Origin: Christensenella sp. UBA7703
GTDB taxonomy: Bacteria > Bacillota > Clostridia > Christensenellales > CAG-138
Assembly: GCA_002482505.1 (NCBI GenBank)
Contig: DLGD01000012.1
Location: 1-64,000, forward strand
Length of the DNA stretch: 64,000 nucleotides
Direction of reading: 5' to 3'
Of this stretch, positions 17,260 to 26,744 are shown one piece after another. The position numbers and the translations under genes are program-made. Within the stretch, counting starts at the first letter, position 1. Every line of letters begins with the position of its first letter. A model generated the notes under the pieces. That model was not told where the DNA came from. It ran no database searches and saw only the letters and a list, made by a program, of their open reading frames with translations.

Positions 17260-17655
17260 TCAGCCGGCTTGATTTTGCATGCGAGAGCGGCACGCTTCGC
17301 AAACGCCGCGCAGCACAACATCGTATGTGCGCAGCTCATAGCCGGTTTCACTCTCGATGGCATGTTCAAACGCTTCAAACGAAGGCAGATGGACGTCTGC
17401 CACCGCGCCGCATTCATCGCAAACGATGTGAGAATGTGATTCTTTTGTTTTGTCGAACCGGCAGCTTCCGTCGGCAAGGGGAATCTTTTTCAGCCGCCCC
17501 GCATCCGCAAGCTGGTTGAGATTGCGATAGACGGTGCCGAGGCTCAGGCGGGGCATTTCCAGCTTGAGCTGTTCATAGACCATGTTCGCGGTCGGGTGGT
17601 CGCATCGTTCTGACACGGCCCGAAAAATGCGTTCCCGTTGGTGTGAATACCGCAT
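17260..17655 (-). CDS. perR: Fur-family peroxide repressor (PerR-like)
   Basis: A 131-residue winged-helix metalloregulator. The DNA-recognition helix is in RLSLGTVYRNLNQL. Regulatory metal ligands are suggested by HPTA, RFD, and HSH followed by the structural zinc CxxC pairs CDEC and CEAC. The pattern HSHIVCDECGAV and the neighbouring rubrerythrin favour PerR over Fur or Zur, but the metal is not proven. A 15-bp inverted repeat overlaps its own transcription start, so it is probably autoregulated. Confidence 0.85.
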   Translation of the reverse strand: MRYSHQRERIFRAVSERCDHPTANMVYEQLKLEMPRLSLGTVYRNLNQLADAGRLKKIPLADGSCRFDKTKESHSHIVCDECGAVADVHLPSFEAFEHAIESETGYELRTYDVVLRGVCEACRSRMQNQAG

Positions 17656-17734
17656 GGGTTATGATTCCTCTCGTTTTAATGAACCAGCGTTTCGCTGACG
17701 TTCCAACCTTCATACAAAGCAGGTTCCTACATAG

Positions 17735-17749
17735 TAACAATTACTGTTA
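17735..17749 (-). promoter_or_regulatory. PerR/Fur-type operator
   Basis: TAACAATTACTGTTA, a 7-1-7 inverted repeat with one mismatch pair, resembles the PerR box TTATAATnATTATAA. It lies immediately downstream of the -10 element. Confidence 0.6.
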
Positions 17750-17752
17750 TTT

Positions 17753-17781
17753 ATACTATCGCAACTCAACAACTGCGTCAA
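17753..17781 (-). promoter_or_regulatory. Promoter of perR-rbr
   Basis: Reverse-strand TTGACG (17776-17781), 17 bp, TAGTAT (17753-17758). Confidence 0.65.
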
Positions 17782-17850
17782 GAGATTTCAGTTAAATTGA
17801 TACAATCTTTTTTTCGCATGGATCGCGTGGGTGGTTTCTCTTGAAAAAAA

Positions 17851-18426
17851 CTATTCGTTTGGCAGTGTTCTCGTCTTGACGAGATCTTTTTCAAGCAGTT
17901 TTGCCACACGCTTGTAGAGCAAAAATGTAATGATCGAGTTCGCGACCGTCTTGATGGCGTTAAACGGGATGATCGCGGTTGGCAGCAGCGCGATCACCGC
18001 CTCCCGCGGAACGCCGAAGAAGTGCACCGTGAAGATCAGATTCATCGGAATCATCATCAATGTCTGCAAGACCGAGCCGACACCCATACCGATGATGGCG
18101 GTGGTTCGCGTTTTATTGCGTGCATAGAGTAACCCTGCCGCAACAACATAAGACCCCGTTGCGAAGAAGTGCATCGCTGCGCCAACCCATTGGCTCTGCG
18201 GAGAAACGAGAAGCCATTGCAAAAGGCTGACCACCGCCGTAAGGGCAAGCCCCCACCAGGGTCCATAGAGAAAGGTTCCGATCAAAATCGGCACATCCGC
18301 CATGTCATATTCCAGATAGGCAGCCGCCGGAAAAATTGGAAAATGAATGGCGTAGACGAGGATGATGGAAAGCGCGGTGAGCATACCGAGCTTGACCATA
18401 CGGTCGATGTAGGTGCGTTGTTTCAT
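17851..18426 (-). CDS. ribU: Riboflavin-specific ECF transporter S component
   Basis: Integral membrane protein of 191 residues with about six hydrophobic segments that binds riboflavin and works with a shared energising module (EcfAA'T, not in this window). Features of RibU are the N-terminal LGMLTALSIILVY, the EYDMADVPILIGTFLYGP segment, and the C-terminal PFNAIKTVANSIITFLLYKR. An FMN riboswitch with terminator lies directly upstream, confirming the flavin assignment. Confidence 0.92.
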   Translation of the reverse strand: MKQRTYIDRMVKLGMLTALSIILVYAIHFPIFPAAAYLEYDMADVPILIGTFLYGPWWGLALTAVVSLLQWLLVSPQSQWVGAAMHFFATGSYVVAAGLLYARNKTRTTAIIGMGVGSVLQTLMMIPMNLIFTVHFFGVPREAVIALLPTAIIPFNAIKTVANSIITFLLYKRVAKLLEKDLVKTRTLPNE

Positions 18427-18487
18427 CTGTTGTTTCCTCCCGAATCTGTGCGATGCAAGTTGATTCTCGGTGTTTTCGCAAAAGAAA

Positions 18488-18515
18488 AAACCCCGTGAAT
18501 CAACGCACGGGGTTT
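18488..18515 (-). terminator. Riboswitch expression-platform terminator
   Basis: Stem AAACCCCGTG / CACGGGGTTT followed on the reverse strand by a T-rich tract. It sits between the FMN aptamer and ribU, so it is the likely off-state terminator. Confidence 0.85.
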
Positions 18516-18537
18516 AACAAAGCCAAAGCTGGCGTTT

Positions 18538-18688
18538 GCTTCTTTCATCCGGACTTGTGGCGAGAAACTCTCGCCTACTTACCGTCGGCAACGGATTAGT
18601 ACCGTTTCGGCCGCAAACGCGGCTCGCGGGCTTGTCGGCACTATGGCCGCTTCACCGCCGGTGGGGAATATGCACCCCGCCCCGAAGC
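18538..18688 (-). ncRNA. FMN riboswitch (RFN element)
   Basis: The reverse strand shows conserved RFN blocks in order: TTCGGGGCGGGGTG, then CCCCACCGGCGGTGA, AGCCCGCGAGC, and the closing CCGGATGAAAGAAG. The two ends pair to form the basal stem. Bound FMN should favour the following terminator and shut off ribU. Confidence 0.95.
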
Positions 18689-18737
18689 TGAATTCTATTC
18701 AATTGTCATCGTTCGGTATCTCTACCGATTTGCGCCT

Positions 18738-18766
18738 ATCGTACCACGGGTTTTTTCGTTTTGCAA
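18738..18766 (-). promoter_or_regulatory. Promoter of the riboswitch-ribU transcript
   Basis: Reverse-strand TTGCAA (18761-18766), 17 bp, TACGAT (18738-18743). Confidence 0.65.
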
Positions 18767-18792
18767 GTATGTTTACACGAAATCCTTGCGGC

Positions 18793-21700
18793 CTATCCAA
18801 CCTTTACCGCCGCGCGGTGGGTCAGCAGCACGACATAGAGTTCCTTCACACGCCGACCCGTAAGGGTTTCGAGCGCGAGGGCATAGAGCCGGAGTTGTTC
18901 CGTGTGCCGCTCGGCCGCCTGCTCGGCGGACTCATTCGGACGGATGCGATCGGTCTTGTAGTCCACGATGACCCATTCGTCGTCCTCGAGAAAGCACGCA
19001 TCCAGCACGCCTTGCAGGAGCACCGTCTCTTCCGCGGCGATTCCATAGAGCTGCATGGCATCCATCGGATACGAAAACGGCAGCTCCCGCTCCACCCGTT
19101 CTGCGCGTTGCATCCGCGAAAACAGCGCATCGTGGCTAAACCACGCAATTGCGCTTGCGTCGGCAACCTCGGCTTGCTCCGGCGTGATCTTTCCTTGCCC
19201 GGTAAGCTGGGCAAGAAACGCCCTTGCTTCCGCGTCGTCCATGCTCTGCTCCAGCGGCAAAAACTGCATTGCCGCGTGCGTCGCGGTTCCCGCAAAGACC
19301 GCGCTGGTCTCTTTGCCGAGGAACGCCGGACTCGCGAACATCGGCAGAGCGTCCTCGCCCTTGACCACGCGGCTGACGGCGGCCTTTGCGCGGATCTGCG
19401 CCGCCTCCGCGTGCGCATAGGTCCAGTTGAGCTTTGCCTCGATCGCCTCCAGTACAACGGGGTCAAACGGCGGAATCTCCCGTACGGCATCCGGCATGGT
19501 GCCGCCGAGCAGCCCTTCCCGTTCCTGAATCGTAATCGAAAGATGCCGGTGCGCACCCATCATCAGCCACTTGACCGGGCTGGAGCAGCGAATCGCCTGC
19601 CAGGCGGTCGGCAACCGCGGGGAAGAGGCAAGTTTTTCCTCCGGCTTGTTGACACAGGCGGTGAGGATCAGTTTTCTTCTCGCGCGCGTCATGGCGACAT
19701 ACAGCACGCGCATCTCCTCGGCCAGCTGCTCCCGCTTGACCCGCTGGGAGAGAATCACCCGCGCGATGGTGTCCCGCTTGACGCGCTGCGCCCCTTCGCG
19801 GTCGATGAAGCGCAGCGCCATGCCGAATGATCCATGCAATTGCAGGCTGTTGTTGACATCCATGCGATTAAACGGCTTGCCCATCCCCGCGACGAACACC
19901 ACGGGAAACTCCAAGCCTTTGGATTTGTGGATCGTGAGAATGCGCACCACGTCGGCGGTGACGGTCTGCGCCGCGCCGACGCTCGCGTTGTCCTGCGCCA
20001 GCGCGAGGTGTCGAAGAAAGTTCCAAACCCCGCGCGAACCCGCGCTTTCAAACGCATGCGCTTTATCGAGCAGGGCGTTCAGGTTCGCCTGCCGCTGCGC
20101 GCCGCTGACGCCCGCGCCCATCTCCTCATAAAAACCCGTCTCGTCAAGCAGCTTTCCGATGAGTTCTTCCACCGAAATCAGCCTGCTCTCCGCACGGTAT
20201 TGCGAGAGTCTTTCGAGAAATGTGTTTGCGCGTTGTCCAAGAACCGAATCTTCCGCCGCGCAGGCAAAAAACGCCTCGCAAAACGCGCCGTCTGAATACG
20301 CCGCCCGCATCTTCGCCAGTTCTTCATGCGTAAACCCGCCGATGCTGGAGAGCAACACGGAGAGCAGCGGCACATCCTGCCTGCGGTTGTCGATTACAGA
20401 AAGCAGGTTGCGGAAAATCTGTACCTCTACTGCGTCAAAATATCCGCCGCTGGATTGCGCATAGGCGGGCACTCCGCCAGCCGCCAGCGTTTGGGAAACC
20501 GTCTGTGCCTCCGTTCCCGCGCGGAGCAGAACGGCAAAGTCGCCATAGCGATAATTTCGCGTTTCACCCGTCTTCGCGTCGGTATAGGGTTCGTTTTGCA
20601 TGATCTCGTGGATGCGTTTCGCGATCAGCCGCGCCTCGACCTCCAGATCCGCCGCATCCTCCAGCGCATCCTCCTCGTCCTCACCCTCGGCGCGTTCTTT
20701 GCGGATTAAGTGCAGTTCCGCGCTGCCTTCCGGCTGCGCTGTTCCGCAGACCAGCCTCGCGCGCGCGTCATAATCGATATCTCCTGCGCGCTCGCTCATC
20801 ACCGATTCGAACACTTCATTAACGGCAGAAAGAACCTCGCCAGAGGAACGGAAGTTCTCGGCAAGATCGATTCTCGTTCCGTCCTTGCCGGAGAATCGCG
20901 CAAGTTTCTCGAGGAACAACCCCGGCTCCGCCTGCCGAAAGCGATAGATCGACTGCTTGACATCACCCACGAAAAAGAGGTTGTCTCCGCGCGTGATGCA
21001 GGCGAGAATCGCCTCCTGCACGCGGTTGCTATCCTGATATTCGTCTACGGCGATCCAGCTAAACTTCTCGCGATATTCCTGCGCGATTTCGCCTTTGCTC
21101 AGCGCGAGCAGGGCAAAATGCTCCAGATCGTCATAGTCGACCAGGTTCTTTTCCCGCTTTGCTTCGGCATACGCTTCTTCAAATCGGGCAGTGAGGGAGC
21201 AGAGCGCCGCAACCACCGCACCGGAGCGGCGTAGGATCGATCGTTCCTCCGCTTCCGCGCGCAGAAACCGTTTTTTCTGCTCTTTGATGAGGTCTTTACC
21301 CATGTCCCGCGCGGCCTTCGCGCCCGCCTTGTCCTCTTCCGCAACCGCGCGCGGAAAGACGAGCCTTCCGTATTCCATTGCGGACAGCGCGTCACGATGT
21401 TGGGCGTAGGTTTTGCACAATAGCATTGCGCGATAACGCGAAAGCTCGTCGTCGATGGTCGAAATCGCGTTTGCGCAGTCGGGAGAGAGCAAATCCCGCT
21501 CGCGCGCGATGGTCTCCAGCACCATCGACAGCTCATCCTTGCAGAATACAACCGCGTCGCTGAGGATGCGGGATAGTGCCGCTTCGTCCCCGTAGCGCTC
21601 AGCGGCGTGGCTGAGCCACGACTCCGGCTCCGGCTGGGCGCGGGTGAAGCGATAGGTGGCTAAAATCGCGTCCCACGCCGCCTGTTCGCTGCCAAACGCG

Positions 21701-22173
21701 GCAAGCAGCGTCGTATAGCCCGCATCGTTCTCGGAAGAAAGCCGAGTCAGCAGTTCGTCCCGCACGGTCTCAATCAACGCCGCGCTCTCCATCTCGTCCG
21801 CGGTTTTCGCGCGAGCAGGTAACCCCACCGCGTGATAATGCCGCCGCAGTACACGAGAACAAAACGCATGGATGGTGGAGATAAACGCACCATCCACATT
21901 CCGCGCCTGGCGGCGCAGATAGCGCATCTCCTCGGTGGTTTCCGCCATATCCGCAAGTTGGTTGAGGCGCTCCGCAATTCTGCCCTTCATCTCGGCGGCG
22001 GCCGCCCGCGTAAACGTCAGCACCAGCAAGTTCTCCACGGGAGCCCCCGCACGCACGCGGGAAACGATCCGCTCGGTGAGCACCGCGGTTTTGCCCGCGC
22101 CCGCCGCCGCGGAAACGATCAGGTTTCCCTCGCTCTCAATCGCGCGTAACTGATCCTTTGTCCATCGATTCAT
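18793..22173 (-). CDS. addA: ATP-dependent helicase-nuclease subunit A
   Basis: The helicase-nuclease subunit of the AddAB complex, which resects double-strand breaks for RecA loading. The 1126-residue protein has a UvrD-like Walker A (SAAAGAGKTAVLTERI, residues about 20-35), Walker B VDEYQDSN, helicase motif HKSKGLEFPVVF and a C-terminal PD-(D/E)xK nuclease domain with GVLDACF and VIVDYKTDRI. It is slightly shorter than Bacillus AddA. It lies 27 bp after addB in the same operon. Confidence 0.95.
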   Translation of the reverse strand: MNRWTKDQLRAIESEGNLIVSAAAGAGKTAVLTERIVSRVRAGAPVENLLVLTFTRAAAAEMKGRIAERLNQLADMAETTEEMRYLRRQARNVDGAFISTIHAFCSRVLRRHYHAVGLPARAKTADEMESAALIETVRDELLTRLSSENDAGYTTLLAAFGSEQAAWDAILATYRFTRAQPEPESWLSHAAERYGDEAALSRILSDAVVFCKDELSMVLETIARERDLLSPDCANAISTIDDELSRYRAMLLCKTYAQHRDALSAMEYGRLVFPRAVAEEDKAGAKAARDMGKDLIKEQKKRFLRAEAEERSILRRSGAVVAALCSLTARFEEAYAEAKREKNLVDYDDLEHFALLALSKGEIAQEYREKFSWIAVDEYQDSNRVQEAILACITRGDNLFFVGDVKQSIYRFRQAEPGLFLEKLARFSGKDGTRIDLAENFRSSGEVLSAVNEVFESVMSERAGDIDYDARARLVCGTAQPEGSAELHLIRKERAEGEDEEDALEDAADLEVEARLIAKRIHEIMQNEPYTDAKTGETRNYRYGDFAVLLRAGTEAQTVSQTLAAGGVPAYAQSSGGYFDAVEVQIFRNLLSVIDNRRQDVPLLSVLLSSIGGFTHEELAKMRAAYSDGAFCEAFFACAAEDSVLGQRANTFLERLSQYRAESRLISVEELIGKLLDETGFYEEMGAGVSGAQRQANLNALLDKAHAFESAGSRGVWNFLRHLALAQDNASVGAAQTVTADVVRILTIHKSKGLEFPVVFVAGMGKPFNRMDVNNSLQLHGSFGMALRFIDREGAQRVKRDTIARVILSQRVKREQLAEEMRVLYVAMTRARRKLILTACVNKPEEKLASSPRLPTAWQAIRCSSPVKWLMMGAHRHLSITIQEREGLLGGTMPDAVREIPPFDPVVLEAIEAKLNWTYAHAEAAQIRAKAAVSRVVKGEDALPMFASPAFLGKETSAVFAGTATHAAMQFLPLEQSMDDAEARAFLAQLTGQGKITPEQAEVADASAIAWFSHDALFSRMQRAERVERELPFSYPMDAMQLYGIAAEETVLLQGVLDACFLEDDEWVIVDYKTDRIRPNESAEQAAERHTEQLRLYALALETLTGRRVKELYVVLLTHRAAVKVG

Positions 22174-22200
22174 CGGCAGTCCCTCCGGGCAGTTGCACGG

Positions 22201-25200
22201 CTATTCATCGTCCGGCACATCGGCTTGCCCTCCTATCAACTCAAAAAACGCGTCCTGCTTGATTGTTTTGAGCAGGCGCACGCGGCAGCCCGGCTTCTTC
22301 GGGTCGAATCGGCAAACGCTCTTATAGTCGCAATAGATGCATGCTTCCTGCCGTTTTTTCCGCGCGGCGGGAGAGGCGGCGAGTTCGCCGCTGAGCATCC
22401 GAGAGAGCGTTTGTTTCGATTTTTTGCGTGCGAGCGTGAGCAGGGATTCCATCTGGGAGGACGTGCAGACGCTGCCGGAATAGTCCGTTTCTCCCGTCTG
22501 CTCCACCTTGTACAGCACGGCGGATGCGCCGCCACTCAGCGCGTTGTCACTCGCGCGGATGACGGCGGCGTCGGACAACGTCAAGCCCCTGAGCCGGAAA
22601 CTCTCGATTGCCGCGCCTTCGATATCCTCCTCCGCGTCGGACACGACGGGTTGCGAAATCGGCATATAATACAGCCCCGCGCGGGTCTCCGCGCGCTGGG
22701 CCGCCGCGAGCAGATACAGTGGAAGTTGCAGTGTTAACCCCTGCAGCACGCCCGCAAAATCAAAATCCCGCCCGCCTGTTTTGTAGTCGACGATGCGTAA
22801 GAGTTCCCGACCGCCAACGTTTGCCTGATCCACGCGGTCGATCACGCCGCCAACGAGCGCCTCGCTGCCATCCGGCAGTGTAAGGCGAATTGGCGGAAAC
22901 GGCGCGCCGTGACCAAAGCGAACCTCCATCAGCACAGGTGAAAAACTGCCCGCGCGAATTTGGTTCACGATCGCAAGTACGCTTTGTCGCAGGGTTTCGA
23001 CGAGCAGGAACAGCGTAGCGCGCATGCGCTCGTTTTCCAGAAAGATACCGTCGTGATGGTCTGCAATCACCTGAGGCAGCACTTCATCTAAAATCGCGAG
23101 CGCTTCCGCATCATCCAGCCGCTTCCAAACGATCTTCTTCTCGTTGACCGCGCGAACAAACGCCTCCAGCGCGGCGTGGTAAAACTCGCCAAGATCCGCC
23201 GCGCGCTCGGTGAACTCCCGCGTTTCAGCGGCGCGGAGTCCATAGCGCACGAAATGCTGAAACGGACAATTGTTAAAGCTTTCCAAGCGGCTTGCGCTCA
23301 TGGGCACGCTCTTTCCATAGAGCGCGGTTGCCGTTTCACGCGGGATCGCCAGCGGCAGGAAATTCGCCGCGCTTTCTTCGATCATCCGCTGCGTCAGCGC
23401 GCGGGTGCTGTCCCGCTGCGTCAGCCATTCGATCAAGGCGGGCAGACGTTCTGTCGATTTTCCCTCGTCGCGAAAGCGCCTGAGATCCGCCGCTGTCATG
23501 GTCAACGCTTCCGCCGCGCAATCCGGCAGGGCATCATTCGTTTCGATGTCGCTCTTTTGTGTGCAGTTCGGGCAGAGCTTTTGCAGCCGCTCAACCAGCG
23601 GGCTCGGCGCAAGTTCACCGCCGCCGTCGCCATAGGCATAGCTCACATAAAGATATTCATCGGTCTTGCTCAGCGCGGTGTAGAGATCGAGCCTGTCGCT
23701 TGCTGTGAGTTCGGCGGAGGTTTTTCGCATATTTGCGCCCTGATTTTGCAGCTCCCTGATCTCCAGATCGTCCAGCAAGCCGTCGTTTTGCTGCGGACGG
23801 GGCAGAAGCCCGTCGTTTGCGCCAACGACGAAAAGCGCGCGCACTCTCCTGCTTCTGGTGCGCACCACGTCGCCGACTACGCCTTGATCCGCCGTGCCGG
23901 GCACAACACCGATGGAGGCGCCGCGCATGCCTTCTTCCAAGAGACGTAAGAAACCCGCGCGGCCGATTTTGAGATCGCCCAGGATTTCGCTGAGCTGATC
24001 CAGGAGTGCCACGAGCAGATTCCAAACCTGCGCATGCTCCTGCATCTCGGCCAGGCGCTCCTCTTTTTGGAGCGCTTCCGCTCGGGTTTCGAGCTGATGT
24101 TGCAGATCGATTTGGAGTAGAAACGCATAAAGAGCGCGCACCTGATCCCCGACGCTTGCGCGAGCCAGTCCCTTTTGAAGCGGTTCCAGCACAACAGCTG
24201 CGCAGGCACGCGCACGCTCGGCGCCCTCACTCGGGTTCGCGCGGGAGAGCGGCTTGGTAAGCAGGCTGCCGCGGATACCGGTGCGGCGAATATAGAGATC
24301 CAGCTCTTCCGCGTCTGCCTCAAGGCAGTTTGCATAACCGCTCTTGAGATAACGCAAAAGATCGTCCGTATGAAAGTTGTTGGAGACATAGCCCACCGCA
24401 CAAAGCACTGCATCCGCAGCCGCGTGCCCGGAGAGCGGTCGCTTGCGATCGAGAAAGATCGGGATTCCCCGGCGCGCGCAGGAGCGGCGGATGAGACCCG
24501 CGTATGCGTCAAGGTCGGACACCACCACCGCCATGTCACGATAGCGAATGCCCTTTTCCCGCGCGAAGAACAGGATCGATTCCGCGAGGGCTTCCGTTTC
24601 GGCCCTTCGGTCGCTTGCGCCAAAGAGAGTGAGCTTCTCCGCGTTGCCATGATACACTTCGGCAGGATAGGCGAAGATGTTGCGTTCGATATGCCGCATC
24701 AGCGGGTCGGCACGATTCATCTGCTCGCAGAGACGTTCTTCGGTTACAACGGCGTTTGCGCACTCCGCCACCTCGTGCAGTTGCAACAGCACCTCGCGCT
24801 CCGGCTCAAACACCTCTTCGTCCGCGCGCTGTACACAGTCGATGCGCAGCGTGATGGTCACACTTGGACAGAGCTTGAGTAGTTCGCCGATGAGGGAGAG
24901 CACCTGCCGGTTCGGTCGGTCGAGTCCGTCAATATAGACCGGCTGCCCCGCAACAAACGACCCCGGCAAAATATTCAGCGCTTCGTTTGCCGCGTCATCC
25001 GGGCTCAGATACCGCGTGGCAAGATAGTCCTCCGTCTCGCGATAGAGGATCGAGAGGTCTGAAAGCTTCTCCGTCAAAGGCAGCTCCTCCGGCAGGCGGA
25101 CAATCAGCGCATCCAGCGCGTCTGGCGTCAGCCCCGCGCGCTTGATGTCCTGAAAGATGGTCTGCAGTTCCTCCGCAAAGCCTGCGCTTTCAGCCGTATG

Positions 25201-25521
25201 GGAAAAGAGCTTGAGCTCGTTTTTGCGCCGATCGATTGCGCGGCGGATCACCATGCGGTGCCCTTCCGCGGATAAAAAAGGGCGCGTCTTTCCCGAAAGG
25301 GAGAGCACGCGCTCGGTCAAGCGGCTGAAGCTGAACACCTGCACGCCGATTAAGCCGCCAAGTGCTTCAGCCAGCAGCCGCTCCGCCTCATAGGTGTATT
25401 GCTCCGGTACGAGCAGGAGGGCGCGCGCGCCCTCTTTTTGGTGCGTGCGCAAAGACTCGACCACGCGGGCGGTCTTGCCCGTGTCCGCGCGACCCAATAT
25501 CAAATGGAGCTTCCCGCTCAT
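22201..25521 (-). CDS. addB: ATP-dependent nuclease subunit B
   Basis: Partner of AddA with an inactivated helicase-like fold and a C-terminal nuclease. The 1106-residue protein begins with a Walker A-like loop GRADTGKT. The C-terminal domain has the nuclease motif IVDYKTGGRDF and four cysteines that would hold a 4Fe-4S cluster: NNCPFQHF and, near the end, C-x2-C-x5-C in CIYCDYKSVC, then a further Cys in KPGC. The start overlaps the stop of the upstream thpR gene by 4 bp (ATGA). Confidence 0.95.
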   Translation of the reverse strand: MSGKLHLILGRADTGKTARVVESLRTHQKEGARALLLVPEQYTYEAERLLAEALGGLIGVQVFSFSRLTERVLSLSGKTRPFLSAEGHRMVIRRAIDRRKNELKLFSHTAESAGFAEELQTIFQDIKRAGLTPDALDALIVRLPEELPLTEKLSDLSILYRETEDYLATRYLSPDDAANEALNILPGSFVAGQPVYIDGLDRPNRQVLSLIGELLKLCPSVTITLRIDCVQRADEEVFEPEREVLLQLHEVAECANAVVTEERLCEQMNRADPLMRHIERNIFAYPAEVYHGNAEKLTLFGASDRRAETEALAESILFFAREKGIRYRDMAVVVSDLDAYAGLIRRSCARRGIPIFLDRKRPLSGHAAADAVLCAVGYVSNNFHTDDLLRYLKSGYANCLEADAEELDLYIRRTGIRGSLLTKPLSRANPSEGAERARACAAVVLEPLQKGLARASVGDQVRALYAFLLQIDLQHQLETRAEALQKEERLAEMQEHAQVWNLLVALLDQLSEILGDLKIGRAGFLRLLEEGMRGASIGVVPGTADQGVVGDVVRTRSRRVRALFVVGANDGLLPRPQQNDGLLDDLEIRELQNQGANMRKTSAELTASDRLDLYTALSKTDEYLYVSYAYGDGGGELAPSPLVERLQKLCPNCTQKSDIETNDALPDCAAEALTMTAADLRRFRDEGKSTERLPALIEWLTQRDSTRALTQRMIEESAANFLPLAIPRETATALYGKSVPMSASRLESFNNCPFQHFVRYGLRAAETREFTERAADLGEFYHAALEAFVRAVNEKKIVWKRLDDAEALAILDEVLPQVIADHHDGIFLENERMRATLFLLVETLRQSVLAIVNQIRAGSFSPVLMEVRFGHGAPFPPIRLTLPDGSEALVGGVIDRVDQANVGGRELLRIVDYKTGGRDFDFAGVLQGLTLQLPLYLLAAAQRAETRAGLYYMPISQPVVSDAEEDIEGAAIESFRLRGLTLSDAAVIRASDNALSGGASAVLYKVEQTGETDYSGSVCTSSQMESLLTLARKKSKQTLSRMLSGELAASPAARKKRQEACIYCDYKSVCRFDPKKPGCRVRLLKTIKQDAFFELIGGQADVPDDE

Positions 25522-26042
25522 TTGAGCATCTCCCGATGCAGCACGGCATATTGCATCTGTCCACGCACACTGGTGCTTTCATAGAGCACAACGGCGTTTG
25601 CGGTGAAAGCCGCCTTTTGCGGCGGAAGCGCGAAGCCTTCGTCGCCCTCGATCTTTCGCCCAAGCGTGACGTGCGGCGTGAGTCGGCCGCGATTTTTGGA
25701 AAAGCCCCGCTCCCAGAGCGCGGACTCCAGCGATTCATAGAGCCGGTTGAGCTCTTCGTTGTCGCAGGTGACGCTGACAAAGCTCGTGTGCGAGCCGTCT
25801 GTTTTGAACGAACCATACTCTTTCAGACGCAAAACGAACGGGCGAATATCCCGCACCGCCTGCTTGATCGCATCCGTGATATCCATCAGCGCGTCTGTTT
25901 CGCCTAAAAAATGCAGCGTGATGTGATAGTTTTCGCGCGGGACAAAGCGCCCGGTGGCTCCGTGCGCTTCCAGCGCGACGCGGGCAGCCGAGAGAGCGCG
26001 CATGATGTCCGGCGGGAGGGGGATTGCGATAAACAGGCGCAT
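25518..26042 (-). CDS. thpR: RNA 2',3'-cyclic phosphodiesterase (2H family)
   Basis: A 174-residue 2H phosphoesterase with the two defining motifs HITLHF (near residue 41) and HVTLGR (near residue 126). Members open 2',3'-cyclic phosphates or ligate tRNA halves in vitro; the role in the cell is unclear. It starts the operon thpR-addB-addA and overlaps addB by 4 bp. A -10 element TATACT lies about 60 bp upstream on the reverse strand; its -35 is weak. Confidence 0.88.
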   Translation of the reverse strand: MRLFIAIPLPPDIMRALSAARVALEAHGATGRFVPRENYHITLHFLGETDALMDITDAIKQAVRDIRPFVLRLKEYGSFKTDGSHTSFVSVTCDNEELNRLYESLESALWERGFSKNRGRLTPHVTLGRKIEGDEGFALPPQKAAFTANAVVLYESTSVRGQMQYAVLHREMLK

Positions 26043-26362
26043 GAAATTCGTTCCTTTCTGTGTGGAGGCGGCTGGCGCACCTCGAACAGCACGCTAGTTG
26101 TAGTATAGCCAATTTTAGCAGTTTTTGCCAGTATAGGCGCGGGAAAGGCAAGGATGAATGAAGTCCGGAGCACTCTTGTGTAGTGAAGTTTGTGATTTGC
26201 CGACTTACCACTCAAAAAAATCTCCGGTATGTATATTCTAACAATTCCGCCACCGTTTTTCCGGTAACTGAAGTCATTCCTGCAAAAAAACGATCAAAAA
26301 AACGGGTTTACCATGTGTGAAAGGCATTCATGCATGCCCGCTATTCACAAAAACTGTATGAC

Positions 26363-26406
26363 TTATCCACAGAGGGTTATCCACATTGTCCACCGTGTTA
26401 TCCACA
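26363..26406 (+). promoter_or_regulatory. Cluster of three consensus DnaA boxes
   Basis: TTATCCACA occurs exactly at 26363-26371, 26377-26385 and 26398-26406, all in the same orientation, with start-to-start spacings of 14 and 21 bp. An AT-rich region follows about 60-120 bp downstream. It lies about 8.3 kb from the dnaA-dnaN spacer. Confidence 0.85.
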
Positions 26407-26581
26407 GAATGCGGTTTTTTCGTGTTTTGGGGTGTGTATAAGTCAAAAAATCATGTGGAATTCGATGAATATCTACGGTTATCATGCGTTTTGTAAAAAA
26501 TAGTATACAATTATAGATACCACGTAAGGTGATTGCCTTCAACTAAAATCCTGCAACCAACCTATTCATTTTACAACAAAA

Positions 26582-26602
26582 AAAGCTCCCGCCGGAAGCT
26601 TT
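26582..26602 (-). terminator. Terminator of murA
   Basis: On the reverse strand AAAGCTTCC / GGGAGCTTT with a 3-nt loop is followed by a T-run. It lies about 140 bp past the murA stop. Confidence 0.7.
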
Positions 26603-26744
26603 GGTTCTCTTGATTTCTGAATTCTCTTTTACGTACTCAAAATTCTGATTCAGCACAATCTGTAAGTTCTTTTGCTTATTTTTTAAGTAACACCCTGTTC
26701 ATACGTGAAAGTTGTTTTGCTTACTTTTCTCTTAAGAAAAAAGG

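Larger units (their letters stand above)
26043..26744. other. 700-bp non-coding region with DnaA boxes
   Basis: No gene is visible between thpR and murA. It holds the promoter region of thpR, a cluster of DnaA boxes (26363-26406), an AT-rich stretch (26470-26530) and the murA terminator (26582-26602). Confidence 0.7.
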
